Shown: positions 1-9,182, counted from the first letter of the stretch. The stretch: DNA of 64,000 nt from JAUPVL01 sp964481235 (GCA_964481235.1 CAYZYH010000003.1:1-64000); one strand, 5' to 3'. Numbers and translations: made by a program. The notes: generated by a model from the sequence alone, not told the origin.

Positions 1-87
1 GTTTTCGCTCTAAAAACTCAGATCTTTCTGTCTCATCTTATATCTTTATAAAATCTGCAATATTGTGCCAAAAGTAAGCATAAGGGC

Positions 88-116
88 TTGACAGTGCTTA
101 AGCTATGCGGTAGTAT
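88..116 (+). promoter_or_regulatory. sigma70-type promoter of the small 5' unit
   Basis: TTGACA (88-93), a 17 nt spacer and TAGTAT (111-116) form a near-consensus promoter. The predicted start near 123 lies only a few bases before the ATG at 127. The unit ends at the strong hairpin at 234-281. Confidence 0.6.
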
Positions 117-126
117 AGCTAACACT

Positions 127-216
127 ATGAACACCATAGCAACCAAATTAATACGTTTTGCACAAAGCCCAACCCAAACTGGTACGGTTAGTGCATACCA
201 TTCCCGAGTTATATGA
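127..216 (+). CDS. possible 29-residue leaderless peptide
   Basis: ATG at 127 opens a 29-codon frame ending with TGA at 214-216. It begins with MNTIATKLIRF and has no recognisable domain, membrane segment or cysteine. Support comes only from context: a consensus promoter ends 10 nt before the start codon and a perfect terminator begins 17 nt after the stop, so a transcript of about 150 nt containing almost nothing but this frame is expected. No Shine-Dalgarno is present. It could equally be a non-coding small RNA, or the leader of the ABC exporter downstream. I see no other convincing gene in bases 1-346. Confidence 0.3.
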   Translation: MNTIATKLIRFAQSPTQTGTVSAYHSRVI

Positions 217-233
217 TTTAAGTATTTATTTGT

Positions 234-281
234 AATCAAAAAAGCTCGGGAACAACAACTATTACCCGAGCTTTTTTGATT
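234..281 (+). terminator. strong rho-independent terminator, bidirectional
   Basis: There is a perfect 17 bp inverted repeat with arms at 234-250 and 265-281 and a 14 nt loop. GC-rich inner pairs are flanked by an A-run on the left and a T-run on the right, so it can work in both directions. It ends the 88-281 unit before the ABC exporter. Confidence 0.85.
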
Positions 282-346
282 GGCGAATAAACGCCCAAAA
301 AAGTACCATACCTTGTACCTTAAATCTCACATAGAAAGGAAGGCTC

Positions 347-2128
347 TTGAAGAGCTTTCGCAGCTACAAAGCCCTATACGAAGCATTGCTAAAAGAAAAA
401 GGCGCAAAAAGCAACTTAATTAAGCTAAAAAGTCTTTCAATAAAAGCTTTTGTATGGCTAATTGTAGTAGAAGCAGTTGTAATTGCCTAAGTTTACCCCG
501 CCAAGTCTTTTATCGACGGTCTTACTTCTGATAAATCACTAAGCTATATGCTGGTGATTTCATTAGTAATTTTGGCTGTGTATTTGGCAGGTTCTTTGCT
601 TTATCTAAGAATGGATCATTTTAGAATTTGGGCCATGTGGCTTAACTATATGACTATCTTAGGTTATAGCCACCAACATCTGTTACTACTAGATGTTAAT
701 TGGCACTCTCGCCATTCAACTGGCGAGAAAGAGTCGGTTTTGTCTAAAAACATTCGTAAGATCGACAGATTAACCGACGAGCTGATTTTTGAGGCCCTGC
801 CGGCAACTCTAAGAGTAATATGTGTAAGTATTGGTCTATTGTTTGTGGGCTGGCAGTATTCACTGTTTTCGGCTGGCACGGCAATTGTTTATACCATTGC
901 CGCCACACGCACCGAACGCCGTTACGAACCTAATAGAGTGGCAGCACATATGGAAGACAAGGCATTTAACCGCTGTGGCAGTGAACAAATTACCAACTGG
1001 CGGACGATTAAGCAGTTTGGTTTGGAAAAAGACCAGAGCAAAGACTACATTTCTATGCTCAACAATTTCGTAGATGCTGAACGTATACGTTTTGATAGTT
1101 GGCTTCGTGATGTTCGCTTACAAGATGCAGTAGTGTCTTTTAGTAGGGCATCATTGTATGGGTTTATGGCCTGGCAGTATATGCAGGGCCAAATTACCAT
1201 TGGTGCAATCTTTTTGGTGATTGCTTGGCTTGAAAAGATTTATAGCAACTTGTATCAGTTTGTGCACTTTCAGCGCTACAAGAATGAGGGCGAAGAGGCC
1301 CTACACGAACTGGCCGAGATGTTGCAAACCAAACCAGCCGTTGAGCAGTTAGAAAACCCCAAGACAGTCGATAATTTGACTGGTGCTATTCACCTAGAAG
1401 ATGTATGTTTTAGCTATGATGATAGCGAAGAACATGCACTTAAAAATATTGACCTTGTAGTAAACCCGCATCAGGCAGTGGCACTTGTCGGCCCTTCTGG
1501 GTCGGGTAAATCTACAGTAGCTAGTTTGCTACTTAGAGAGTTTGATCCAACTGAAGGCGCAATCTATTTTGACGAAACGTCTCTTGTACAACTCGACTTT
1601 GAGCGGTATCGCAAAAAAACTGTTTCGGTAGTGAGCCAGACAGTACAGCTATTTGATGCTAGTGTTGCTGACAACATTCGCTTGGGTAGCCCAAATGCTA
1701 GTGATGAAGACGTGGTAGAAGCGGCTAAAAGGGCTGATATTCACGACTTTATTGTTAACGAGTTGCGTAATGGTTATGACACTATTATTGGTCAAGATGG
1801 TATTCGCCTAAGTGGTGGACAAAAACAACGCTTGGCAATTGCGAGAGCCTTGATCAAACGACCAATACTCTTGGTTCTAGACGAGGCTACTAGTGCGCTA
1901 GATGCTATCTCCCAAGCCGAAGTACAAAAAAGCATTGAGAAGTTGATTGAAAGTAGAGAATGTACGATTGTGATTATTGCACATAGGTTCTCTACGATTA
2001 AAATGGCTGATACAGTGGTTGTGCTAGAGGGCGGTAAGATTGCCGAGCTTGGCACGCCTGACGAACTTGAGAAAAACGGTGGTTTATACCGACGTTTGCG
2101 CGATCTTGAGATAGGTGGTGATCTTTAA
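347..2128 (+). pseudogene. ABC exporter half-transporter interrupted by an in-frame UAA
   Basis: A TTG start at 347, preceded by an AAAGGAAGG Shine-Dalgarno, opens a frame that hits TAA at 488-490 inside the first membrane segment and then continues in the same frame to 2128. Joined, it gives about 593 codons, the normal length of a fused membrane-plus-ATPase exporter. The post-stop part (ATG 548, 526 aa) keeps the other membrane segments, Walker A (GPSGSGKST), the signature LSGGQKQR, Walker B with DEATSALD and the H-loop His. The substrate is unknown; the family exports lipids, peptides or drugs as dimers. The restart at 548 has no Shine-Dalgarno and would lack the first membrane helix. Explanations are a recent nonsense mutation, an assembly error, or restart/readthrough. 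Confidence 0.75.
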
Positions 2129-2141
2129 GCACCACTACTTA

Positions 2142-2167
2142 CCCCTCACCAAATTGGTGGGGGGTTT
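2142..2167 (+). terminator. terminator after ABC exporter
   Basis: Arms at 2142-2150 and 2156-2164 surround a 5 nt loop with one G-U pair, followed by TTT. It separates the exporter from the next gene. Confidence 0.6.
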
Positions 2168-2241
2168 ACTTATGCTTGAAAAATAACTATTAAAGTATCA
2201 AGATTATATATGCGCACCTTTTATAGAGAAAGAGCCTTAAG

Positions 2242-2607
2242 ATGACCAAGCCCACTATGCTATATAAAATTGATTTCAACTTGCGCAAAAGAAGCTTACT
2301 TGAAATTATTGTTGAGGAATACTCACAAGGAGCAATGGTAAAGGGCGAAGGAGCATTTTTTAGAGGTTCTTGTATTACAGCCAACACTAGAGGAATCTAC
2401 GTGTGGCGTGACGGTGCAATGACCCCACATGCTTCTGATTGGCACTTTGTGCTTATTCTAGGTGAAGAAAAATTAGCCACTTGCCTTCTAGAGCTTTTTT
2501 TAGAATCTAATCCAGATTTTGATCAAGAACAAGCTCAACAGCACGTAGATGACGTAATTGAAGAATTGAATAGTTCTAGAATCTTAAACAGGTCTTCTCT
2601 AAATTAA
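2242..2607 (+). CDS. hypothetical protein, 121 aa
   Basis: I do not recognise the family. The protein is soluble and mixed in charge, with no signal peptide or membrane segment. It contains a GxxFRGSCITANTRGIYVW stretch and an acidic helical C-terminal part (residues about 85-115). A purine-rich GAGAAAGAG lies upstream of the ATG. It is a stand-alone gene bounded by terminators at 2142-2167 and 2619-2643, like several other small unknown genes in this window. Confidence 0.6.
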   Translation: MTKPTMLYKIDFNLRKRSLLEIIVEEYSQGAMVKGEGAFFRGSCITANTRGIYVWRDGAMTPHASDWHFVLILGEEKLATCLLELFLESNPDFDQEQAQQHVDDVIEELNSSRILNRSSLN

Positions 2608-2618
2608 ATATTATAAAT

Positions 2619-2643
2619 AACCCAAGATTTAAACTTGGGTTTT
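2619..2643 (+). terminator. terminator between 2242 gene and phosphatase
   Basis: Arms at 2619-2626 and 2634-2641 enclose a short loop and are followed by T residues. The -10 box of the next gene (TATAAT, 2646-2651) starts right after it. Confidence 0.7.
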
Positions 2644-2657
2644 GTTATAATTGAAAC

Positions 2658-3356
2658 ATGAATAGACCAAAACAACTCATACTAGTACGTCATGCCGAAA
2701 GTGTAAGAAACAAAGCTAAAAGTTCGGTGTATTTTGCCGATGAATATGCAAGGCGTCATGTGCAAGGTATAGCCGATTATAAAATACCTATAACCGAAGT
2801 GGGAAAAAAACATGCTCTAAAGACTGGTAAATATATACGTGAACGGTTTGGCTCTTTTGATTATATTTATCACTCTGGTTATAAACGCACCGAAGATACC
2901 CTACAAGCAATACTAAAAGCCTACTCAGAAGAAGAGAGAGACAAGATGAAGTATCGTCACAATCTGTTTATACGCGAAAGAGACCCTGGCTACGCTTACG
3001 ACATGACCGAGCCCGAAGCCAAGAAAGCCTTTCCATGGCTTCAAGAATACTGGAACACTTACGGCGGGTTTTTTGCTTACCCTGTAGGAGGTGAGAGTAT
3101 TGCTAAGATGACTGAGCGCGTACACCAATTTCTAGGCATGATCTTTGCTCAACATGCTGGCCAAAAAATAATGGTGGTAACTCATGGCGGCACCATAAGA
3201 GCCTTTAGATTCTTACTTGAGCATTGGGATTACGAGCAAGCTATTTCGTGGCCACCAGGTAGTGAACCAAAAAATTGTGGAGTAACTGTATATAACTACA
3301 ACGAATCTGAAAAGAGCCTCCAGCTATCAGAATACAACTCTACCTGCCCAGATTAA
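2658..3356 (+). CDS. histidine phosphatase family protein
   Basis: 232 aa. The N-terminal LVRHAES motif holds the phospho-accepting His (around residue 13), and VVTHGGTIRAF near residue 175 supplies the second catalytic His; both define the phosphoglycerate mutase-like superfamily. The substrate cannot be told from sequence: phosphoglycerate mutase, sugar-phosphate phosphatase or nucleotide phosphatase are all possible. TATAAT (2646-2651) ends exactly 6 nt before the ATG and there is no Shine-Dalgarno, so the mRNA should be leaderless. The next gene starts 2 nt after the stop, indicating cotranscription with the P-type ATPase. Confidence 0.85.
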   Translation: MNRPKQLILVRHAESVRNKAKSSVYFADEYARRHVQGIADYKIPITEVGKKHALKTGKYIRERFGSFDYIYHSGYKRTEDTLQAILKAYSEEERDKMKYRHNLFIRERDPGYAYDMTEPEAKKAFPWLQEYWNTYGGFFAYPVGGESIAKMTERVHQFLGMIFAQHAGQKIMVVTHGGTIRAFRFLLEHWDYEQAISWPPGSEPKNCGVTVYNYNESEKSLQLSEYNSTCPD

Positions 3357-3358
3357 CT

Positions 3359-5731
3359 ATGAAAAAACCATTACTCAAAGCTATCCTAAAAGACCTTGGC
3401 CCAATTTTATTGCGTAATATATTCTCTTTGGTGTCGGTAATAATTGGCGGATTGTCGCTACTACTAATATTTATTGGTGATACCCGCGACGGTTTATTCT
3501 TGGGGCTGGTAATAACAATCAATATTATTATTGGTATTACCCAAGAACTACGCTCTAGAATTGCCTTAGAAAAACTTCAAACTTCTATTGCTACGAAATA
3601 CAGTATTCAACGCGGGTCAAAAGCGCTCAAACTACTCGCCGAAGATATATGTGTTGGCGACATAGTAAAAACAACTTTGGGTGACCAAGTGCCCGTAGAC
3701 GGAGTGATTATTAAATCTAGCAGTTGTGAATGTAACGAAGCCATGCTAACTGGTGAATCTGATAATGTTACTAAACGAGTAAACGACAAATTACTAGCTG
3801 GCAGTATAATAGTCGCTGGCTCAGCCGAACTAAAGGCCGAAAAAACTGCCGAGTCGAGTTATTTGGCTACCATGACAGAAAGTTTAAAAAAATACAGCCG
3901 CAACCTTTCGCCTATACAGCGAAGTATGCTAACTTTTATTCAACAAATGGCAGTTATACTGGTAATAATTGCGGCCGCTATACTCATACGATCTCATTCT
4001 GCGGGAGGTCAACTGTCATCTGCTATAAATCAAATAGCAGCAATTGCATCTACAATTATTGCTGAAGGTTTGGTACTGACGAGCACAGTGTTTTTTACCT
4101 ATGGGGCAATTAAGATGTCTCAACAAAAAGTCTTATTGCAACAAATAAATTCTATTGAAATACTCGGTAGAGTGGCAACTGTGTGCGTAGATAAAACCGG
4201 TACTCTTACTGAGAACCAGCCAGTTTTTGAGAAGTTGGTAAGTTACGACGATTCGTTAGGAGGTAAGAATGAACTAGCGAAGCTTGTTGCCTCATACTCT
4301 AAGGGTGAATCTACCAAGACAAGCACCATGATGGCACTTAACGACGCTTCCATAAACAAAAAACCGTATAAAATATACGATCTTTTGTCGTTCTCTTCTG
4401 AGCGAAAATATGCGGGCTTTAGATTGGAAAAAACCAAAAAAATTGTCATAGTGGGCGCAAGTGATTATTTTGTAAACCAACTTCCGGCTACTCAAAAAAA
4501 ATGGCTAGAAAACCAACTTCAGCAATATACGACTATGGCTAAAAGAGTGTTGTTTGTGGGAGTAGCAGATGATGGAGACATGACCAAGCCGAAGAGTTTG
4601 AAGAACTTAACAGTATCTGGACTGATACTTATGAATAACCCTTTGAAGGCTGCTACCAAAGACATTGTGAATTATTTACAAGATAGAGGAGTACAAATAT
4701 TAGTTATTTCTGGTGATAACGCTAAGACAGTAAGAGCAATTGCCGATCTTGCTGGCATAGATCATAAGAACAAGGTAATTGAGGGTTTGCAAATAGAGAA
4801 ATACAGTGTCACTAAACTCGCTCAGCTTATTAAGCAAAAACCTTTGTTTGCTAGAGTACTTCCTAGTCAAAAAGAACAAATTATTAGAGCAGCACAAAAA
4901 TCTGGCCCGACCGCCATGATAGGCGATGGTGCCAACGATGCCCTGGCAATCAAACGAGCAGATGTAGGTATAGCAATGTTTTCTGGTGCACCGGCTAGTC
5001 GTCAAATCGCCGATGCAATACTTATTAACGACTCATTTGCGGCATTACCGGCTGGAGTAAAGCTATCAGATACAATTATTACTACCCTAGAAATGATTGC
5101 TTGCTTGTTTTTTAGCAGGGTTTGGAGTGGAGTGCTGTTGCTAGCAGGTACATTGGTTATTAATGTAAATTATCCATTTACGCCCAGAAATATTACCTTA
5201 CTAAACCTATTTATAGTTGGATTTCCTATATTACTATGGGGAATTTGGCCACGTAGTCGTGAGCGCAGTATACACGATGCAAGTTTTTTGAAGCGCACAC
5301 TACCATTTTCTATTACTAACGGCGCAGTAATTGCTTTGCTTGCTCTTATAACATACTACTTAGCTATCTCGGTGTTTAATTTAAGTAGCGCCAACCCACA
5401 AATAATTGCTTATATTTGTTTTGCAGTAATGAGCGTTTTTACAATTAGTATTATTCCTGGCGCTATGCAGGCAAGCAAAAATAGCACCCAACAAGCTTTT
5501 ATTTATATGTCTTATGCAGTAATGGGGCTCGTGGTTATTTTGGTTTTATGGGTACACCCACTAGCTAATTTCTTTGGTTTAGATAAGCCCACCTCAATAC
5601 TACCAGTGATAATTGCAATTATTATATCTTCTATTGGTATTGTTTTGCAAAAATTACTAGCCAACAATTATTTTGGTGACAAACTATATCAAAAATTTTC
5701 GAGAAAAAATAAAAAAGCCCATACCATGTAA
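3359..5731 (+). CDS. cation-transporting P-type ATPase (CtpE-like)
   Basis: 790 aa. It carries the actuator TGES motif (131-134), the phosphorylated Asp278 in DKTGTLTE, and the hinge MIGDGANDA. Two membrane segments precede the actuator domain, two follow it, and about six lie after residue 570. The fourth-helix ion motif reads IAEGL (234-238), close to the PEGL of P2-type and CtpE-like calcium/cation pumps but with Ala for Pro. No heavy-metal CPC motif is present, so a heavy-metal role is unlikely; Ca2+ or Mg2+ is a guess. It follows the phosphatase by 2 nt. Its stop codon lies in the loop of a terminator serving the opposite-strand gene. Confidence 0.85.
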   Translation: MKKPLLKAILKDLGPILLRNIFSLVSVIIGGLSLLLIFIGDTRDGLFLGLVITINIIIGITQELRSRIALEKLQTSIATKYSIQRGSKALKLLAEDICVGDIVKTTLGDQVPVDGVIIKSSSCECNEAMLTGESDNVTKRVNDKLLAGSIIVAGSAELKAEKTAESSYLATMTESLKKYSRNLSPIQRSMLTFIQQMAVILVIIAAAILIRSHSAGGQLSSAINQIAAIASTIIAEGLVLTSTVFFTYGAIKMSQQKVLLQQINSIEILGRVATVCVDKTGTLTENQPVFEKLVSYDDSLGGKNELAKLVASYSKGESTKTSTMMALNDASINKKPYKIYDLLSFSSERKYAGFRLEKTKKIVIVGASDYFVNQLPATQKKWLENQLQQYTTMAKRVLFVGVADDGDMTKPKSLKNLTVSGLILMNNPLKAATKDIVNYLQDRGVQILVISGDNAKTVRAIADLAGIDHKNKVIEGLQIEKYSVTKLAQLIKQKPLFARVLPSQKEQIIRAAQKSGPTAMIGDGANDALAIKRADVGIAMFSGAPASRQIADAILINDSFAALPAGVKLSDTIITTLEMIACLFFSRVWSGVLLLAGTLVINVNYPFTPRNITLLNLFIVGFPILLWGIWPRSRERSIHDASFLKRTLPFSITNGAVIALLALITYYLAISVFNLSSANPQIIAYICFAVMSVFTISIIPGAMQASKNSTQQAFIYMSYAVMGLVVILVLWVHPLANFFGLDKPTSILPVIIAIIISSIGIVLQKLLANNYFGDKLYQKFSRKNKKAHTM

Positions 5732-5741
5732 AGGTATAGGC
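5711..5741 (-). terminator. terminator for minus-strand gene 5751-5966
   Basis: Arms at 5712-5725 and 5733-5741 (one mismatch) are followed on the minus strand by a T-run. It overlaps the 3' end of the convergent ATPase gene. Confidence 0.6.
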
Positions 5742-5750
5742 GTGCAGGTG

Positions 5751-5966
5751 CTATGCTGCGCTGGGCTCAACAACTACTTTAGTCGAAGAAGTTATGTCGT
5801 TTAGGCGTTTAGTTACGTACTGGTGGTGAAGTGCCCTACGTTCTATTTCGCTTTGTAGATCTTTTTCGGCTCGTCTGGCACTTTCTACCCCATGAAGAAG
5901 TGTTGCAACCGAAGAAACCAGCATTATTGGTGTAAATAAGGTGCTAGTGATCTTGCTACCAACCAA
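5751..5966 (-). CDS. small hypothetical protein, 71 aa
   Basis: A TTG start is preceded by an AGGGGGG Shine-Dalgarno about 9 nt away, and a terminator follows the stop, so this looks like a complete unit. The first 25 residues are moderately hydrophobic (TLFTPIMLVSSVATLL) and could be a short membrane or interfacial helix. A charged helical segment rich in Arg and Glu follows. The family is not recognised. It sits alone between two convergent P-type ATPase genes. Confidence 0.5.
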   Translation of the reverse strand: MVGSKITSTLFTPIMLVSSVATLLHGVESARRAEKDLQSEIERRALHHQYVTKRLNDITSSTKVVVEPSAA

Positions 5967-6128
5967 CTCTAATACCCCCCTTGATTATCGGTACATATTT
6001 TTTGGACGAATTACAATGCTAACAAATTATCAAGCATAAGTCAATACTATTTATGCTAATAAAAATAAAATAGCAACTACTATCTAGGCATCATGCCAAC
6101 TTATAAATACCTGTATAATAATATAAAC

Positions 6129-7964
6129 ATGAGAGTTTTTAATAATTCATTTACAAAAAAGTATGGCTGGCTTATTTTTGTAAGCTTTGGGCTTAGTGTA
6201 AGCGTTTTGTTTTACATACTAGGTAGTATTACAGCCAGCCAGAAACTAGTGGTAATACTCTGTGTAATTGGAATATTACCAGAATTGAAAGCGATAGCAA
6301 AAGACTTGTGGAATAAACGGTTTGGTGTAGATATTATTGCAGTTGTAGCAGTTTTGTCTTCTTTAGCCCTGCAAGAATACGCTACTGCAGGCGTGATCCT
6401 GCTAATGTTTACAGGCGGTACCGCCCTAGAAGAATATGCTAAATCTCGTGCTCAAAAAGAATTAAATAGCTTGCTCAGCAGAGTACCAAAAATAGCACAC
6501 GTAAAACGTGGCAAAGAGTTTGTTAATGTTTCTGTTGAAAAGATCAACCCAAACGACACACTTCTTATTAAGCCTGGTGAGGTAGCGCCAGTAGACGGAA
6601 CTATTATTAGTGGCGACAGTAGTTTTGATGAATCGGCAATTACTGGCGAGAGCTTGCCGATTGATAAACAAAAAAACGACTTGGTACTATCTGGCACTAT
6701 CAATCAAGATTCGCCAGTGCAAATAAGAGCGGTTCGCTCGAGTGGGGATAGCCAATATGGACAAATTATTGAGTTGGTTCGTTCGGCCGCATCTAGTAAG
6801 TCGCCAATAGTGAGACTAGCAGATGCCTATAGTGTACCTTTTACCATTATTGCCTTTTGCTTGGCAGCTATTGCGTGGTTTATTAGTGGAGATCCGGTTC
6901 GAGCCCTGGCGGTTTTAGTAGTGGCCACACCCTGCCCACTTATTATTGCTACCCCCGTTGCTATTGTGTCTGGTATGAGTAGAGCAGCACATTTAGGCAT
7001 AATAATAAAAGATGGAGCGAGTCTGGAAAAACTAGCAATGCTAAAGGTTTTGGCCTTTGATAAAACAGGTACTCTTACACAAAACAAGCCTACTATTGCT
7101 ACAATAAATCCAGATGGTATAAGTGATGCTAAGTTGTTAAAACTTGCAGCTTCTGTTGAACAAGATAGTAATCATATACTCGCCGGCGTAGTTGTGGCCG
7201 AAGCAAGACGAAGACATATCATTCTAGTCAAACCCGATGAAGCTCACGAGGTGGTTGGAGGTGGCATAAGTGCTAAGTTTGGAAGTAAAGATATTCATGT
7301 TGGTAAGCTAAGTTTCTTAGCCGAGTTTGGCGTGAGAGTTCCTAAACAAGAAAGTAAAAGTGTAAAAACAACCATGTTTATTGCCGAAGATAAAAAGTTT
7401 TTGGGCTCGATAGTATTTGCTGACCCCATTAGAACCAATGCACTAAATACACTTAAGCGTCTAAAAAGTCTTGGTATAAATAAAACATTAATGTTGACCG
7501 GCGACAAAGAAGGGGTGGCTAAGACCATCGCCCAAGAAGTAGGTATAAGCGATGTACACGCCTCTCTTTTACCAGTAGACAAGCTGCACGTTATAGAGGA
7601 ATATACTGCTCGTAAAAAAGTTATTGGTATGGTAGGTGATGGTGTGAATGATGCCCCTACTCTAGCCGCAGCAGATGTAGGTATTGCACTTGGCGCGAAG
7701 GGTTCGACCGCAGCTAGCGAGTCGGCAGATGTCGTTATAATGTTAGATGATCTTAGTAAGGTGGCCGATGCAATTTCAGTGGCCAAAAGAAGTGTGTTGA
7801 TAGCCAAACAGAGTATATTGGTAGGCATTGGGCTAAGTATTGTATTGATGATTTTTGCCACGCTTGGTAAGATACCACCATTGTATGGTGCTATCTTACA
7901 AGAAGTTGTAGATGTGGCTGTTATACTTAACGCTTTAAGAGCTCACTTAAAAAGGATTGCTTAA
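6129..7964 (+). CDS. heavy-metal-type (P1B) P-type ATPase
   Basis: 611 aa from the ATG at 6129. That start is preferred over 6093 because TATAAT (6114-6119) sits between the two. Motifs are TGES (172-175), TPC in the transmembrane metal site (267-269), phosphorylated Asp311 in DKTGTLT and GDGVNDAP. There is no N-terminal heavy-metal-associated domain. The nucleotide-domain HP motif of P1B pumps reads SNHILA, with Ile for Pro. TPC rather than CPC makes copper or zinc specificity uncertain; the substrate cannot be named. It probably exports a transition metal from the cytoplasm. The leader is predicted to be only a few nt long. Confidence 0.85.
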   Translation: MRVFNNSFTKKYGWLIFVSFGLSVSVLFYILGSITASQKLVVILCVIGILPELKAIAKDLWNKRFGVDIIAVVAVLSSLALQEYATAGVILLMFTGGTALEEYAKSRAQKELNSLLSRVPKIAHVKRGKEFVNVSVEKINPNDTLLIKPGEVAPVDGTIISGDSSFDESAITGESLPIDKQKNDLVLSGTINQDSPVQIRAVRSSGDSQYGQIIELVRSAASSKSPIVRLADAYSVPFTIIAFCLAAIAWFISGDPVRALAVLVVATPCPLIIATPVAIVSGMSRAAHLGIIIKDGASLEKLAMLKVLAFDKTGTLTQNKPTIATINPDGISDAKLLKLAASVEQDSNHILAGVVVAEARRRHIILVKPDEAHEVVGGGISAKFGSKDIHVGKLSFLAEFGVRVPKQESKSVKTTMFIAEDKKFLGSIVFADPIRTNALNTLKRLKSLGINKTLMLTGDKEGVAKTIAQEVGISDVHASLLPVDKLHVIEEYTARKKVIGMVGDGVNDAPTLAAADVGIALGAKGSTAASESADVVIMLDDLSKVADAISVAKRSVLIAKQSILVGIGLSIVLMIFATLGKIPPLYGAILQEVVDVAVILNALRAHLKRIA

Positions 7965-7988
7965 ATAAGTAAGAGGATTATTGAACTG

Positions 7989-8213
7989 ATGTTGCAAGTT
8001 AAACCCGGTCTTTATAAGCACTACAAAGGCAATAAATATCTAGTTTTGGCAACTGCCAAGCACTCAGAAACCCTTGAAAAAATGGTGGTGTATGTCAGTT
8101 TATATGAAAATCCTGAGAGTCAAGTGTGGGTACGCCCGGCCAAGATGTTTGTGGAAGATGTTGAACATAAGGGTAAAATGGTGCCAAGATTTAAGTTTAT
8201 AAGCAGCTCCTAG
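7989..8213 (+). CDS. DUF1653 family protein
   Basis: 74 aa matching the DUF1653 pattern: an N-terminal PGLYKHYKGNKYLVL, a central HSETLEKMVVY and a VRPAKMF near the end. Such proteins are small, single-domain and of unknown biochemical function. It follows the P1B ATPase by 24 nt with an AAGAGGA Shine-Dalgarno-like stretch, so cotranscription is plausible. No catalytic residues are known for the family. Confidence 0.75.
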   Translation: MLQVKPGLYKHYKGNKYLVLATAKHSETLEKMVVYVSLYENPESQVWVRPAKMFVEDVEHKGKMVPRFKFISSS

Positions 8214-8315
8214 ACTGATTCTAGAGTTATGACAGATTAGTAAAGCAATTGAAAAATAATGTCAGAAAGAGCATAATATATTTAAACATAACAATTTTAA
8301 AAAGGAGAATTAAAA

Positions 8316-8723
8316 ATGTTAGAATTTTTTACTAACAACTGGCAGGGTATATTGCTTGCAACTGTTGCCGCTATGGCAATTGGTAGCTTGTGGTATTCAC
8401 AAGTGATGTTTGGTAAGCACTGGCAAAAGCTAGTGGGCCTAAAAGACAGTGATATGAAAAAAGGCATGGCAAAGGGTATGGTAGTGATGCTTGTAATGGC
8501 ATTTATATCTGCATTTGTACTAAAAAGGTTTATAGTAATATCTAATCCAGAAGATATCTTGCAAGCACTTAAACTAGCCATGTGGATATGGTTTGGCTTT
8601 ATTGTTACCTACGTGGTTGGTGGGGGTGTCTTTGAGCGCCGTTCACCAGAACTCATGGCAATAAACCTAGGCAATCAACTAGTAACATTACTAGTCATGT
8701 CTGCTATTTTGTTCAAATTTTAG
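8316..8723 (+). CDS. DUF1761 membrane protein
   Basis: 135 aa with four predicted membrane helices. The first contains the family signature AMAIGSLWYSQVMFGKHW (residues about 22-39), typical of DUF1761. The family's function is unknown. A clear AAAGGAGAA Shine-Dalgarno precedes the ATG. It probably has its own transcript, because the following gene carries a -10 box at 8744-8749. Confidence 0.75.
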   Translation: MLEFFTNNWQGILLATVAAMAIGSLWYSQVMFGKHWQKLVGLKDSDMKKGMAKGMVVMLVMAFISAFVLKRFIVISNPEDILQALKLAMWIWFGFIVTYVVGGGVFERRSPELMAINLGNQLVTLLVMSAILFKF

Positions 8724-8759
8724 ATATTAATAAATTTTTATTTTATAATAATAGTTACT

Positions 8760-9014
8760 ATGAGCTTTACAACTAAAGTTTACGAGGTTGTTTCAAGTAT
8801 TCCAAAAGGCAAAACAATGACTTACAGCGAGGTAGCGGCCTTAGCAGGCTCGCCAGGAGCTGCCCGGGCTGTTGGTACAATACTCAGTAAAAACTTCAAC
8901 CCAAGTGTTCCTTGCCACAGAGTTATTCGTGCCGATGGTAAGCTGGGTAATTATAATCGCGGCGGTAGTGAAAAGAAAAAACAGATCTTACAATCTGAAG
9001 GGGCTTTAAAATAG
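8760..9014 (+). CDS. minimal MGMT/Ogt-type DNA alkyltransferase domain
   Basis: 84 aa comprising only the C-terminal DNA-binding, active-site half of O6-alkylguanine-DNA alkyltransferase. The PCHRVI motif keeps the methyl-accepting Cys (about residue 54), unlike alkyltransferase-like proteins, which carry PWHR. The helix-turn-helix with the arginine finger (GAARAVGTIL) is also present. The N-terminal RNase H-like half of full Ogt/Ada is absent. Expected role: direct repair of O6-alkylguanine, or lesion flagging for UvrABC. TATAAT ends 10 nt before the ATG and there is no Shine-Dalgarno. Confidence 0.8.
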   Translation: MSFTTKVYEVVSSIPKGKTMTYSEVAALAGSPGAARAVGTILSKNFNPSVPCHRVIRADGKLGNYNRGGSEKKKQILQSEGALK

Positions 9015-9182
9015 CTTTAAATTTAAAAAAGTTTTTGTAAAAAAGGTATTTTTAAGCTTGCTCTCAGCTTGTATGCTTATGCTTGGTTTATGCACTAAAA
9101 GTTAAGAATATTTACACTAAATTCGTTTGACCAGCGGGTGTATAATATAGGTGTAAACATGCTAAGAGAGGAGGTGAGTGCA

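Noticed and set aside
33..239. Minus-strand 68-residue reading frame
   Set aside because: It has no ribosome site, starts inside the terminator at 234-281 and runs antisense to a good promoter.
6093..6128. Upstream ATG for the P1B ATPase
   Set aside because: The -10 box TATAAT (6114-6119) lies inside it, and the added 12 residues match nothing typical of the family.
7295..7861. 188-residue minus-strand reading frame
   Set aside because: It is antisense to the conserved catalytic region of the P1B ATPase and looks like a coding shadow.
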